A stretch of 64,000 nt of DNA from Prostheceraeus crozeri (lineage: Eukaryota > Platyhelminthes > Polycladida > Euryleptidae), in NCBI GenBank assembly GCA_907163375.1, contig CAJQUW010009231.1, forward strand, positions 349,734-413,733, read 5' to 3'. Below the pieces are notes generated by a model, which was not told the origin of the DNA, did not search any database, and was given only the letters and a program-made list of their open reading frames with translations. The position numbers and the translations under genes are program-made. Numbering within the stretch: the first letter of the stretch is position 1; each line of letters opens with the position of its first letter. Below are positions 32,312 to 44,210 of the stretch, piece by piece.

Positions 32312-34541
32312 AACTCAGTATATCGAAATTACCCCATTTTGAATACTCTTCATTATTTTTAAAGTAGCCTAAACGAAATACATGAATAATGAAATACGGA
32401 TTCATGAACTCTATAGGCCTATCAATGACGATGAGACAGTAGTACTTAGCTTGGATGCATATCAAATTTGTACAATGAGAAAGAAGTTTTTGCAAGCTCA
32501 ATTTTTGTGGGTTTTGAAAATTAACACTTCAATATTTCTTTCTGGTGTTTCTCTGCGTGATAGATTAATAACAACTATGATTAATAAAGCTACGCATATG
32601 CACAAATTTATTCTACAATTGGAATTTGTTTAGGTTGCGTTAAAAATGTGAGCCTGGAACTTTCGCATCATGTGTCCAAATTACCCCAACCTACCCTACG
32701 GTACGGTATATGCCTACATCAATAAATTCACCATTAAAAGTCGGTCACTTTCACAAGTTCTCAATTTTGCCACACGCATTTGCATTATACGCGAAAAGGG
32801 CCTTCCTTTGTTTGATACGTACTTTGGCCTAATATAGTCACCAACACATCTATCTACATAACCAGGGTATGTATATACCGGTATAGGCCTACTCATAGGC
32901 CTACATCACGTATGTCTATTACTAACACCGTAAAAACTAATGATTATAGAAGATAATATATTGGGTAGGCCTAAACCCTGCATACTACGGAAATATCGTC
33001 TTTTATGTTCAAAAGCAACCGAACATCAACAGGTTACAGATACCGGTACTTATTAAAGCAAATTTAGTTTCTATATATAGTCTATAATAATAGGTCACAT
33101 ATAAAATACCGGCACCTTCATGAAAACTAAGAAATATTCAGGAGCCATATACTTCTCTTACAATCCTCTTATTAGCATAATCCCCTCCGTCACACTTCAG
33201 TAAAAAGGTAATACACCGGAATTTTAGGTAAATAGGGCCTATCGGAAAGTAGCAGGATACAAGTACAATTGATAAGCTGCTCATAAGTTCGCAGTATACG
33301 GTGGGGCCTACATCTTGCATAACATCTAACAAAGGCGCAATGTAACGGATCGTCAAAAGTCTACGTGCTGTATCTGACGTACACGAAAATTTCTGGTACT
33401 TACTCCCATATCTTAAAGACTTCAAGGTCAAACCGCTCGGCATCGGGGTAAATTTCGGGTCATTCTGCCCGTTTCTGATCTCACGGCATAACTGCTCGAC
33501 ATTTACTGCCAAACTTTACAGCTTGGTGAATAGAGGCACATGGAGACATGTGACCAAAGCTATATAAATCCGCTAAAAATCTTTAATTTTCATTACTATT
33601 TTAACGATTATTACGATTATAGAAACTAAAATACTAATCGCATGAACAGAAAATATCTTCTATTAGCTTTTCAGGTCATGTAATAATTTGTGGAAGTAAA
33701 TGTGTGTCATCTACGTGTTAATTCTTATCTTCAACAAATTTCTCTTCTGCTTCAGATAGACCGCAAACATACAGGTAATCCTGGAAAATGATATTTGGAG
33801 ATGCAAGATATTTCGAGTCACAACTCAAAAAACGGTCCATCCTAGATTATGCATCCAAAATTCTATTACTCATACATGACTTGTTAGATTTAATCTTTAT
33901 TCTTCCCCTTCCAATTAGTTCAACATTACTTTACATACACGTCATGAGCCTACATGGGCCTATCCCTTCACATCCGATATGCTGTAAGTTGAGGCTTGCA
34001 TGCCTTACTAAATTAATACAATGTCTCCCCACTTTCTAACAAGTTTAACAACATTACACAAATACATAGATTTATGCTTTTCGCTCATTCTGAAACATAA
34101 GGAGCGAACTGTAGGCAGCATTATCAGGCCCATCAAGTGACCCATACCGGTTACCGTATTTTCGCAAAATCAAATTTCTGTCAATAATCATGTTAAAAAC
34201 TTGACGTACATAAACAATAATATATCAATTTCTAATTTTTTAATTTTGTTATTTTCTCCACAATTATTCTGAAACGCTAACGTTTTGCGACAAGCGGAAA
34301 TGATTTTCATAATAACATACCAAATCGCATAATATCATTCATCTCACATAACCTTTTACACCAAATGAGAACATCAGAAATACCTCAAAAATATATATTG
34401 AAATTTATTATCTCAGCGACTATGCGATTGTATGTGAAGGTGACTGCTTTTCAGGTAGCGTTTATTCGAAAAGACTCATGCATTGATATGGATAAATGTA
34501 TAGATATTACAACTCATTTTACAACAAAACCATTGATCAGT
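32312..34541. other. Non-coding stretch, no supported gene
   Basis: No recognisable coding. TAGGCCTA and close variants appear several times (for example about 32413 and 32885-32905). Confidence 0.6.
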
Positions 34542-35288
34542 TTAACACTAGAAAGACCAAAAATTTTTTAACCATTAAGGACCGTTGGGTCAATTGACCC
34601 ACAACAAAAAAAAATACATAATGTCGGTGAACAATTTTTATTGAAATATGTAATAACAAAAGCTGAAAGTGTTGAGATAAGAATTCTCTCTCATCTGACT
34701 GTCTAAGAGGAACTGCACGAATTGCACAGGGGAGAGGAACACTTGCCACAAACAAACTTGTGACAGGAGCAGCATGTTACCTTTGTCTTATTGGACTTGC
34801 ACGTTTGACATCTCGTCCGTTCTTCAGATGATCCGCTCTGCAGGGCTTGAGAACGAAGTGTAGAAATATTGAAATGAGGTGGACGCTTTCGGGACGGTGC
34901 CTTGCTGCAGAACAACTTTCCGATGTGTAACAAAAATTCTCTGCGTGTTCTTGCACTTCTCATGTTCATTTCCTTCGCCAAGATCCACGAATTGAGGCAT
35001 AAGATGTCCAAAAGGTTGAAGAAAACCGCAAGCGGCCATCGCCTTGATGCGCACTTTGTAGAATACAACCTCAACATTTGGTCGGAAATGTCAACGCCGT
35101 ATTTCGTGTTGTTGTATTTCGTGATAATTTCCGGTTTTTTCTTTGGATGGTTCTCATCGACTTTCGCGGATCTGTGCTCAGTTGATAAAACCAGCACAGT
35201 TTTGGTTGTTTTGACTTTGTAAGCCGCAAGCATTTGGTTTTCAGACTTGAAGAATGCAGATGAGTGAACCGGAATATGCTTTGAAGCA
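34542..35288 (-). pseudogene. piggyBac element 2, C-terminal half
   Basis: Reads MLAAYKVKTTKTVLVLSTEH, TKYNNTKYGVDISDQMLRLY (third catalytic aspartate, VD-SDQ), RRWPLAVFFNLLDILCLNSW, and a cysteine-rich tail ending CGKCSSPLCNSC, the zinc-binding C-terminus usual for piggyBac. The stop is at 34703. Its outer end TTAA (34542-34545) plus CACTAGAAAGACC is typical. The 5' half is missing because at 35288/35289 the sequence turns into the solo element-A tip; the joint is within ttcaaaattttggcag. It is a different subfamily from element 1. Confidence 0.75.
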
Positions 35289-35712
35289 AGGCACTGTGCA
35301 ACTTCCCTGCCAAAATTTTGAAGAAACATTTTTTCTCGCCGATTGACTTCAAATTCACCATACCGATGCGGAATTTTACGCTGGTCACGAATCTAAAGTC
35401 CGTTTCACCATTCCACCACGCCAACCTAGACGGTCGCCCACGTCAACCTAGACGGTCGCCCACGTCAACCTAGGCGGTCGGCCACGTCAACCCATACGAG
35501 ACCAACACATCCGAGTCTCACACTCTGTCGTTTTCGAGGGGGGGAGGGGGAGGGGAGGGGGAGGGGGGAGTCAGCGAACATGTTGTGAACGTGAACCAAC
35601 CTGGCCGGCACACCACGACAGACCACAACCTCTGTCGTTCCAGAGGGGGGGGGAGGGGGAGGGGGAGGGGGAGGGGGCGCGGCGGTCGAGTGTTTGTCAC
35701 TTGCTTACTACT
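35289..35712 (-). repeat. Solo tip of the A/B element family, inverted
   Basis: Reverse complement of the element A tip (6723-7106), with G tracts, three copies of the 22-bp unit and the terminal AGTAGTAAG (as cttactact at 35704-35712). It lies between a piggyBac half and a Tigger transposase. The open frames rich in proline/leucine or arginine/glycine over the G tracts are artefacts. Confidence 0.75.
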
Positions 35713-36953
35713 GACAAGCTTCAAAAACATATGGGATTCCGATAACAACCCTTCATCGTCACCTGAAGGGAGATATTCAACCAATGGGACGATTTCACCT
35801 TGTGTTCTCTAGTGACTTTGAAAATATCTTGGTGCAGCATTTATTGAATTTGAATGAACAATTCTACGGCTTGTCGACAAAAGATGTACGGCGTATCGCA
35901 TATGAGTTAGCGAAATCATTGAATATAAAACATCCATTCAATGACGAAAAAGGAATTGCAGGAAAAGACTGGGTTATATCTTTCATGAAAAGAAACGATT
36001 AGCTATCACGAAACCTGAACTAACTAGTGTTGCAAGGGCAGCGGGATTCAATCATCACCAAGTTGGCAAATTTTTCGAAATATTGAGGGCATGTTTAGAT
36101 TGGCATGAATACGGGCCCAATCAAATTTGGAATGTGGATGAAAGTGGATTAACCAATGTCCAGACACCTAATAAAATCATAAAAAGCTAAAAGAGGAGTT
36201 AGGCAAGTGGCAAAAATTATTAGTGCTGAAAAGGGGCAAACAGTTACGGTGGTGTGTTCAATGAATGCCGCTGGCACTTATATCCCACCTTTGTTAATAT
36301 TTCCACGCAAAAGGAAGAATGATACATTGATGAAAGGAGCACCTGCGAACAGCATAATGGAAGTGTCCGACAATGGTTGGGTTACACAGGAAATCTTCCT
36401 TGTATGGATGAAGCAATTCATTGAGTTCACCAAACCTTCTGTTGAAAACAAACAACTTATAATTCTTGATGGACACATTAGGCACAAGTCATGTAGCCTG
36501 TACCTAACTTTCAGTAAGAATCTACCCTTTTTAACTAGGCCTACATAATCAATAAATCATTTTAAAATATGTGATAGATACATGTATATTATAATATTGT
36601 ATAAGCGATAAATTGGGTTGATTTCCAATATATTTTTATTGAATTGATACGAACAACGTAAAGTTAAACATGTTCCGTTCTGCCGCGCAATGTTTTGCCT
36701 CGCAATGTTCCGTTCTGCCCCACACAATGTTACATTTTGCCCCACAGGGTGGGGCAGAACGAAACACATGAAAATTCACCATTTCTGCGATTTTTACGTA
36801 TAGTACCAATATCTGAGCATCCTTTTTGCTTGCTTTTGCATTATATAACTACTGATAATAATATTAACGATTAACTGTGAAAATCAAGTAAGAATGATCG
36901 AAGTGGGGATGAATTGAAGTTAAGCGTTCCGTTCTGCCCCACTCTCCCTTGTA
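35713..36953 (+). mobile_element. pogo/Tigger-type DNA transposon, 5'-truncated
   Basis: Transposase remains followed by a right end cgttctgccccactctccc before TA. The left end has been replaced by the solo tip. Extra copies of the GGGGCAGAACG motif occur at 36665-36770, suggesting a nested non-autonomous relative. Confidence 0.65.
35740..36548 (+). pseudogene. Tigger/pogo transposase (CENP-B-like HTH plus DDE_1), broken
   Basis: Three frames in order. 35784-36002 covers the DNA-binding region (FENILVQHLLNLNEQFYGLS, AGKDWVISFMKRN). 36000-36190 gives LTSVARAAGFNHHQVGKFF and IWNVDESGLTNVQTP with the first catalytic aspartate. 36207-36548 gives KGQTVTVVCSMNAAGTYIPP and LIILDGHIRHKS with the second aspartate. 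After that the frame loses homology and the third acidic residue is not present. The N-terminal end is lost at the solo tip. At least two frameshifts, so not functional. Confidence 0.75.
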
Positions 36954-37608
36954 TATTTCATGTAAATTATACGACTTTTCTGACATTTTCAAGGATCATC
37001 ATAAAATCTAAAATTATATTGGCTTCCGATCAAAATACGCAAAAACGTCCCCAGAAATGAAGAATTTAGATGATTTTGATATAGAAGACACTTAAAGAAA
37101 TGAATTAATGATTTTATTGGTTTTTCCACTCCATTTCCCACTTCACGTGGAATTGCCATAAATGAAAAATTGGAAGTTCTTTTATGGTAGCTGAAATTGT
37201 ACCCGTACTAGGTGGAGCAACATTTGCAGTGCGAATAGATTTGGAGCAGCTACTGACAAAAGTGGCTGTCCATCGCCTTTACGTCCTAAGCGATCATCTC
37301 ATAACTTTGTAAATTCACTAAAAAATCAGCAACATTTTCATGAAGCCAGTTTTCTACTGTGCATATTACATCGCAGTTCGTAAAATTAGTAACAGAGTGC
37401 ATTTCATTTCTTTTAGGCAGCAACGATTGAATATTTGCTGGTGAAATAGTTGAATAATTATCAATTACAATATTCCGAAGAGTAAAATTTTCTATCAAAA
37501 ATGCTGCTACCAGTAAAAGAAGATATTAGTTCGTAAACCCTGTCAAGTTATCCGATGGTGCATCTTTGCTATCAGGCTTTTGCCTCTGTCACTCTTTGCC
37601 TGCTTTTC
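36954..37608. other. Non-coding stretch
   Basis: No gene or clear repeat seen. Confidence 0.55.
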
Positions 37609-38536
37609 TTAAGGCTGGTTTCCAATAATGGGTCGGGCGTCGTACGCCGTAGTAACGTCTTCCGCAATAGCCCGCTCTGATTGGTCAATGCTTTACGAAG
37701 ACGGTTTCCAATCAATGTCGTCTGCTTCACCGTGCGTGTCACCCTTGCGACGTCGCATGTAATACTGTGTCCATTCTGACTTCACATTTGAATTGCAGCG
37801 CCATGAAAAGTCAATTAAGTTAGCAGCGACATCAGCAGGTATCTTTTGAAAGATGATTGTACAGCAACGAAAACAGTACGATAACCCTATTTTTACAAAG
37901 AAAATGTGCCAGACGTCAGATGTGTCAAATTTGACCTTCTTAACCCTAAAAATTTAAATTCAAGTTAAAAAAGTTGCTGACATCTCCTTGCTATATGGAA
38001 AATATAATTGTATAGCAGTTTGAACCATACCACACTAATCAACTTGTCAATGGAGGAAATGTACACAGGCTACACAGACCGCCAGTCCCTCAATTAGCCG
38101 GTCAGAACTGGTTTCAATTAAAAATGCCAATAAACGAAGACTTTCATTGAAAGCGCCACACTAATCAACTAGTCAATAGAAGAAATGTACACAGGCTTTG
38201 GAGATCGCCACTCTTATTGAAACCGGTTCTGACCGGTTAGATGAGGAAGTGGCGGTCTCCAAGGCCTGTGTGCATTTCTTCTACTGACTAGTTGATTAGT
38301 TTGTTGTGGCTTAAAATGCTGTACAACTTTGTTTCTGCTGAGCAGGAGACAGTTTTTAATGAAATTATCGTGCGCTGCAGTCCCTCCGTCAATTCTGAAT
38401 GGAGCTATCTGGCTGCTTCATTTGGTGCAGCGTTGTTGTTGCAAGAAAAGGGAAAATAATCGTGACGTCGAATTTCACGTGACAACGCAGCCGGTGAAGC
38501 GACCTACGGCTACGACCCATTGGAAACCAGCCTTAA
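37609..38536. mobile_element. TTAA-flanked foldback/MITE
   Basis: Ends ttaaggctggtttccaataa (left) and cccattggaaaccagccttaa (right) are inverted, each with TTAA at the edge, enclosing about 0.93 kb with no convincing ORF. The target TTAA fits a piggyBac- or Kolobok-type non-autonomous element. A nested hairpin lies at 38156-38303. Confidence 0.65.
38156..38303. repeat. Nested hairpin
   Basis: gccacactaatcaactagtc and gactagttgattag form arms with matching aagaaatg-acacaggc pieces, giving a stem of about 60 bases. A third, direct half-copy lies at 38025-38110. Confidence 0.6.
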
Positions 38537-39819
38537 ATGTTTGCTGCATGCATGTGTATGCGCATAGCCTATGCGCTGCGTATGTCTCGGTTAACAAACA
38601 CATGTTTGTAAGTGCTCGAGTCTTTCAACTTCTTAGCATTAGGCAATGCAGCTAGTTGGAAGGTTTTGGATTAACAACCGGCCTCTAGTGGTCGATGCTA
38701 AGTATTCGTTGGCCAACATGGTGCACGTTGTCGATCTCCACATTTGTAGCCTAATATTTACACCATGAGGCACACTGATGACACTATCATGATCAGGTCA
38801 CTTTCTTTTCTTTACGCTAAGTTTCCTTGAGCAGACTCGGGAATTGAAAATAAGTTTGGAAGATAGTCAACTTATTTATTGTTTTATTATCGTACAAAAA
38901 GTCAATAAATTTCGGCTATTTGCACCATAGCCATTATCAAGAATAATATTTCTTGATAATGTCTATTATGTCAATAGCCGAAATATGTTGACTTTTTGTA
39001 CGATAATATGCAGTACTTTACTATTTTCCAAACTTATTTTAATTATGCACAACAGTCAAATCATAGTTCCCCTCCCAGACTCGGGCATGCCAAAAGCCAA
39101 AAAATTGTTTTGCCGCGCCGGTCTATTCGTTGCTGGAGTTCATCAGCTGCTTTATTCATGGTCTTATTTGGCTGCTTGAGAAAAGTACTCTCAAACTAGC
39201 CATGTTTCTTCTTCTGATCATCGGAATTCAGCTGCAATTCAGCATGAACACCGAAGAGCGCTGAGAGCCTTGAAAGCTGAAAGGAAAAACTTTTGTTTAT
39301 TTTGGCCTGAATCATGGAAACAATGAATTTAGGAAACGCTACTGTAAAACTTCTGAGACCAAATTAACCCAAGATAACTGTATGGCAATCTAAGGACAAA
39401 CCCCGAGGTAAGTGAAGTGCATAAATGGAACTACGTAAATTCCGAGTTGCATCAGCAGTTGAAAGATGGGGCAAACCTAAAATAGCCGCTATTTCATCCA
39501 ATATCAAGAATCATAACCACCTTTTGCTCACATTTCTCAACATTAGCATTCAGCATAACTCCCTTTTTGAAACGCAACCAGACCCTCAATGGGCTAGCTT
39601 CATGTCTCAGGGTTAAAGTATAATCATACAGATCTTTTCATTTGATACAGGGTCTGTACATATTTCTATATTTGAAGATGGCTATTGATTATTTTGTGCA
39701 TGTGTAGCGGATTTTTGTACAAAATCAAAATTCATTAAAGAACTAAAAGCATTTTTATTTGTTGCATTGAACAGAAATTTGGCTTGTGTTTTTATGTTAG
39801 ATATTGATGAATTGGAAAA
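38537..39819. other. Non-coding stretch
   Basis: No gene seen. It contains the palindrome at 38887-39007. Confidence 0.55.
38887..39007. repeat. Imperfect palindrome (hairpin element)
   Basis: attatcgtacaaaaagtcaa with atttcggctatt on the left, and the reverse complement on the right, around an inner attatcaag/cttgataat stem. Probably a small foldback MITE. Confidence 0.65.
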
Positions 39820-41253
39820 CTAGTCGCCTTGGCTAACACCAGATGAGCATTCTTCAGCGATTTTGTATTGATACAAGTTTTTTCCTAATCCATCATTGTT
39901 TTTTGTAGAATCCTTTTCATCCTTTATATCTTTGTCGGCTCTATCCTTCGATTTATCTTTTTTGGGAGGTGTTATGAATACACCGATTTTTTGAGACAAA
40001 GTAGACCATCCCTTATAATTAGTCCACAGCTTGTAAATGAGTAGCGCGCCAACTGGTATTAATATGATAAGCATGATCGTGATGCCAATGACAAGAACAG
40101 TGATCATGTCTTTTTTGGCCTCCTCATCATGAATTACATTCTCATGAAGCTTGCAAATCCCGTCAATCCTCTTCACTAGACAATCTTGACACGTGGGACC
40201 GGAATGAGGGTAAGTGCAATTACATTTGAAACCACCGTGAGTGTTGATACAAATTCCTGAGTTATTGCACCTTTGAGTTTTGCATTCGTTTATATCTCGC
40301 TTGCACATCGGACCAGTCAAAGTGTCGCCACAATCACATTCAAGACCATTCATTTTTAAGCGACATTTTCTGGTGGTGCAACCCAAGGTTTTGCATTCTT
40401 TTACATTGATTTCACAAGAATCGCCTTCAAAATGTTTTGGACAGTGGCAAACGCGTTGAGATGAGCCTAAAGTTTTACATGTTCCTCCATTGAAGCAACC
40501 GTTGTATTGACAGACAGGACGACTTATTTCACATCTCGCTCCATCGTACTGCTTTGGACAATGGCAAATGAATGTATTGAAACGTTTATTCGAACTCATG
40601 TAAACGCACGTTCCTCCATTTTTGCAATATTTGTGTTGTTTGAGACACATATCCCGTATACACACGCCAGTCTTTGTTCCATTAGATTTTGCATAACCGC
40701 TCGCACATCGATAGACTCCGTCACTGTCACATATTTTAGTGCTATCATTTTCTATACATTTCTTGCCACAGTTGTAGCTATATAGATTCTTTTCACAGAT
40801 ATTTACAATGATGATCGCCATTGTGTAATTTCCGTGTCTGAAGTATAAGTCGCCCTTCCTTTGAAACCGCAAATAAGTATTAAGTTTTACAGCGACAACA
40901 AATGAGGACTCACTTCCTTCTTTTTTTACTTTTAGAGTCAGGTTGCAGATGATATTGCTGTAATTTACATAAGGTATTATCAAGGTGGCATTGTTATTGA
41001 AGTCGTATCTTCGCCAAAATTTGTTGTTTGCTTGAAACTTGGGATGTTTGAATTCATACTTCTCTGATGTATTATGATCAATACATTGAATATCGTATGT
41101 ATACGGTGTATTCAACTCATCAGATTCTGCAGGATAAAAAGCAGCAAGTTTTGAATGTATTTTGCCTATCCACTTTTTGCCATTTGTTCCGTTAAAAGTT
41201 ATTATGCCTGTTGTAATTGTTAAAATAAGTTGAATACACAAGAAAAGGTTCAT
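39820..41253 (-). CDS. Type I membrane protein with EGF repeats, Notch-ligand-like layout
   Basis: Intact intronless 477-aa ORF. Residues 1-22 look like a signal peptide (FLCIQLILTITTGIITF). Residues 25-150 are an extracellular beta-rich region with several N-x-S/T sites. Residues 152-198 are cysteine-rich (CGKKC...GVYRCASGYAKSNG), with a faint DSL-like spacing. Four EGF-like modules follow at about 203-241, 248-280, 287-317 and 324-356; the last begins DINEC and is probably calcium-binding. A transmembrane helix is at about 383-407. The 70-residue cytoplasmic tail is lysine/aspartate rich. The layout suggests a cell-surface adhesion or Delta-like ligand, but the DSL match is too weak to name it. 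Lack of introns suggests a retrogene or a single-exon gene. A ttatatc motif lies about 35 bases upstream. Confidence 0.7.
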   Translation of the reverse strand: MNLFLCIQLILTITTGIITFNGTNGKKWIGKIHSKLAAFYPAESDELNTPYTYDIQCIDHNTSEKYEFKHPKFQANNKFWRRYDFNNNATLIIPYVNYSNIICNLTLKVKKEGSESSFVVAVKLNTYLRFQRKGDLYFRHGNYTMAIIIVNICEKNLYSYNCGKKCIENDSTKICDSDGVYRCASGYAKSNGTKTGVCIRDMCLKQHKYCKNGGTCVYMSSNKRFNTFICHCPKQYDGARCEISRPVCQYNGCFNGGTCKTLGSSQRVCHCPKHFEGDSCEINVKECKTLGCTTRKCRLKMNGLECDCGDTLTGPMCKRDINECKTQRCNNSGICINTHGGFKCNCTYPHSGPTCQDCLVKRIDGICKLHENVIHDEEAKKDMITVLVIGITIMLIILIPVGALLIYKLWTNYKGWSTLSQKIGVFITPPKKDKSKDRADKDIKDEKDSTKNNDGLGKNLYQYKIAEECSSGVSQGD

Positions 41254-41545
41254 GGCGACATATCAGGTGTCTGCTGGTTCACCTGATATAAATTTACAAA
41301 TGTTCATAAATATATCAGACCAATTGAAATATCATTGAATTCGAAATTTGATTGTAGATAAGATGCATAGTAATTAAGCTATGATCAATCTCCCTATAGT
41401 CATGGACATCTAGATGTCCATACCCTAACCCATAGAGTTCGATTGTTTTCCTTGCGTAACCATTAGGATGTCTGTGGCCTAACCATAGATCATGGACTCC
41501 TAGATGCATATATGGATCCTAGCGGGGATGCATCCGAATTCACAG

Positions 41546-42440
41546 AGCTGATCATAAAAAATAGACCACCTAAATTTCACTGAAATTCAATCGATTCTCA
41601 TGCCTTTCAATCGTGTCGCACAACAACGAGAGCTTGCATTCTCAGCTTTCAAATGAGCTGTGATAAATTTGTATCTATTATTGTATTTGCTGAGCAGTGC
41701 TCAAAATATGAAAATCACTCAATTTACAAAGCGCAATTTTTCAAAAAGAAAACATGTTAGTGTAATAATGAATCAGGCATGGGAAGAAAGAGCATTTTCT
41801 GAGCTCTTTTTCATATAATGGTCATCAAAATTGGTGAACTGATAAAAAAAGGGGTGATATCGTGACGTTATCACAAAATCATGCTTTGGCTGAAAATGTT
41901 ATGTTACTTATCACTTTTTCATCAAAGATATTAGTGATTGGTATCTTCAGAATCCTTGCGCTGTGAATAGTACGAATATTCAAGTTATATTCATATAAGT
42001 TCAATAGTTCTTTTTCAAACTTCTTCAATATTTTTCTCATTTACGCAAAAGTAAACAAACACCATGAAAGGTGAACGAAGGTTGAAAACAAGATAATTGG
42101 CGAATGCGTGCCTTTGTTCTCTCATAGCAGCTGCCGATTGTTTACCTTCATTGTTTGTGAGAGAGCTCAGAAAATGCTCTTTCTCCCTATACCTGATTCA
42201 TTATCATACATATACATGTTCTCCTTTTTAAAAATTGCGCTTTGTTAATTGAGTAATTTCATATTTTGAGCACTGCTCAGCATATACAATAACGGATGCA
42301 AGTCTATCACAGCTCATTTGAAAGCTGAGAATGCAAGCTCTCAAATGATGTATGGCACGTTGTTGTGCGACACGATTGGAAGACATAAGAATCGATTGAA
42401 TTTCAGTGAAATTTAGGTGGTTCATTTTTTATGATCAGCT
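41546..42440. mobile_element. MITE with long terminal inverted repeats
   Basis: agctgatcataaaaaat at the left and attttttatgatcagct at the right start arms of about 250 bases. Both arms contain caccta-aatttcactgaaat, gagcttgcattctcagcttt and gagcagtgctcaaaatatga or their complements. The centre (about 41800-42170) is single copy with no gene. Confidence 0.7.
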
Positions 42441-42444
42441 TTGT

Positions 42445-42989
42445 AGTTGATGAGTGAGAAGTTAGGTTATGCCTCCTTTTCTAGGATTTGCTGTTCACCA
42501 TAAATTGAGTCACTTCACACAGCTGATGGAATATCGTAATGAACTGATCTTGACTCTTTCATGACCTTTCTTTGATAAATCAAACCAGCCGTGGCTACTC
42601 TATGAAGATCACCAAATTGCATTTTGTGGTTCCACTGTTTAACAGACTGACCGACATCAAGATAATTCCATTTCTTTTTCTTCATACTTTTTGCTTTCAC
42701 TTAACTAAATGTAATTATGTTCTTTCATCGACAATGAAGGTTAAATCGGCCGTCTTGCGTAGAAAAGAATTTTCAGCTTTCAGTCCAGATTCTATATATG
42801 TAGGAGTCCATGGCCTAACCCATCAATTTCATATTCACGAGTTTATCATAGATTTATATATATACATGTATTTAACAAAAAGATGTCTTCAAGAATAAGA
42901 TATTATTTACCACAAATTTTCAGGTTGTTGCTTCAGCTCGTCGTCAGATGGAAAAGGGAAATTACATCGGGAGACATGAGTATAAAATT
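42445..42989. other. Non-coding stretch, probably the 3' flank of PLE-1
   Basis: No domain is seen in either strand; the sequence near 42900-42985 may be PLE-1 3' untranslated region. Confidence 0.4.
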
Positions 42990-44150
42990 TTAAAAAATTC
43001 GTGATGACATAGCTTGGCGTAAGTTCACATAGATGTTATCAAGTTCTATATGTCTATTGATGGAGTGGTCTGAGGAGTACCAAGCTTCCATGAATTCACG
43101 ACCATATCTATGTTCATATGAGTTGATGGATTTTGCACTGCTCCAATCAAATGCATGGTCTTCTTCAGCGCAATGAGTTGATATTTGTGAATGCTGATCA
43201 ATCCTCCTTACTGCTAGTCGATGTTCATGAACTCTTGTTGAAAGCTGTTTTCCAGTTTGTCCAATGTATTTTTGCTGACAGTTGGAGCAATCAATTTGGT
43301 AAATGACGTTTCTTCGTTCTAAATCAGATTTTAATTTCTTTGGTTTAAAGAGCTGATTTTTTAATATAGTTGTTGGTTTGTGGGTGATCTTTATATCGTG
43401 CTTTTGAAACATACGGCTCAATGTTTCAGAAATACCATTAATATATATATGGTAGTGTGTAATAAGTTTGTTTTCTTTGTTCTTGTTCTTCTATTGTTGT
43501 GGTTTGCTGGACTTCGTTGTTTTGTTTTAATTGTTCTTCCATTTGTGACCAAGTTCTTTCAATGAATTGCTTTGGATAATTGTTATTTTGGAAAAGTTGG
43601 AAAAGAAATTTAATTTCATTGTTTTTATTCTCCTCAGTACTGCAGTGAGTTATTGTTCTCTGAAATAAAGTACGAATACAATTCCTCTTGTGGATGACTG
43701 GGTGATTGCTGTTGAACTTAAGGATTGTTCCTGCATGGGCTTCCTTCCTATGAACACTTGTTTCAGTAGAGCCATCACTATTTCTCTTAACCAAGATGTC
43801 GAGGAATGCCAGTTCTCCATTTCTTTCAACTTCATGAGTAAATTTGATTCCGGGAAAGATTGAATTAAGCGTTAAGAGCATGTCATTCAAGTCGTTTCGT
43901 TTCATGATAAGAAAAGTGTCGACGACGTAGCGCAACCAAAATTTGGGTTGTAACTTGGAAATGGCAATGTTTTCTAACTTTTGCATAACTAATTCAGCAA
44001 GTAAACCTGAAATAGGTGATCCCATAGGCGTACCTTTCTTTTGTTCGAAGAATCGGTTCTTAAATGAAAAGTAAATGTTGAGGCACAGAGATATCAGTTC
44101 TAACAAAACAGTATTAGATAAGGAATGGGGATGAATAGAAAGGAATTCAT
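42990..44150 (-). pseudogene. Penelope-like element PLE-1: RT C-terminal half plus GIY-YIG endonuclease
   Basis: The RT frame (to 43438) has QKKGTPMGSPISGLLAELVM (motif 4 region) and WLRYVVDTFLI, where the family expects YVDD; the first catalytic aspartate is valine here. The endonuclease frame (43421-42990) has VIYQIDCSNCQQKYIGQTGK, RVHEHRLAV and a late CAEEDHAFDW, the GIY-YIG domain of Penelope-like elements. The two frames overlap in different phases, so a frameshift lies near 43430. RT motifs 1-3 are absent; the 5' end stops at the (TA)n tract. Inactive copy. Confidence 0.75.
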
Positions 44151-44166
44151 ATATATATACTGTATA

Positions 44167-44210
<44 letters not shown>
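44151..44210. repeat. (TA)n microsatellite
   Basis: About 50 bases of TA repeats between PLE-1 and the hAT-1 left end. Its last eight bases, TATATAAG, are the hAT target duplication. Confidence 0.9.

Noticed and set aside
35518..35784. Proline/leucine-rich or arginine/glycine-rich ORFs
   Set aside because: They come from G/C tracts in the solo tip and change with tract length.
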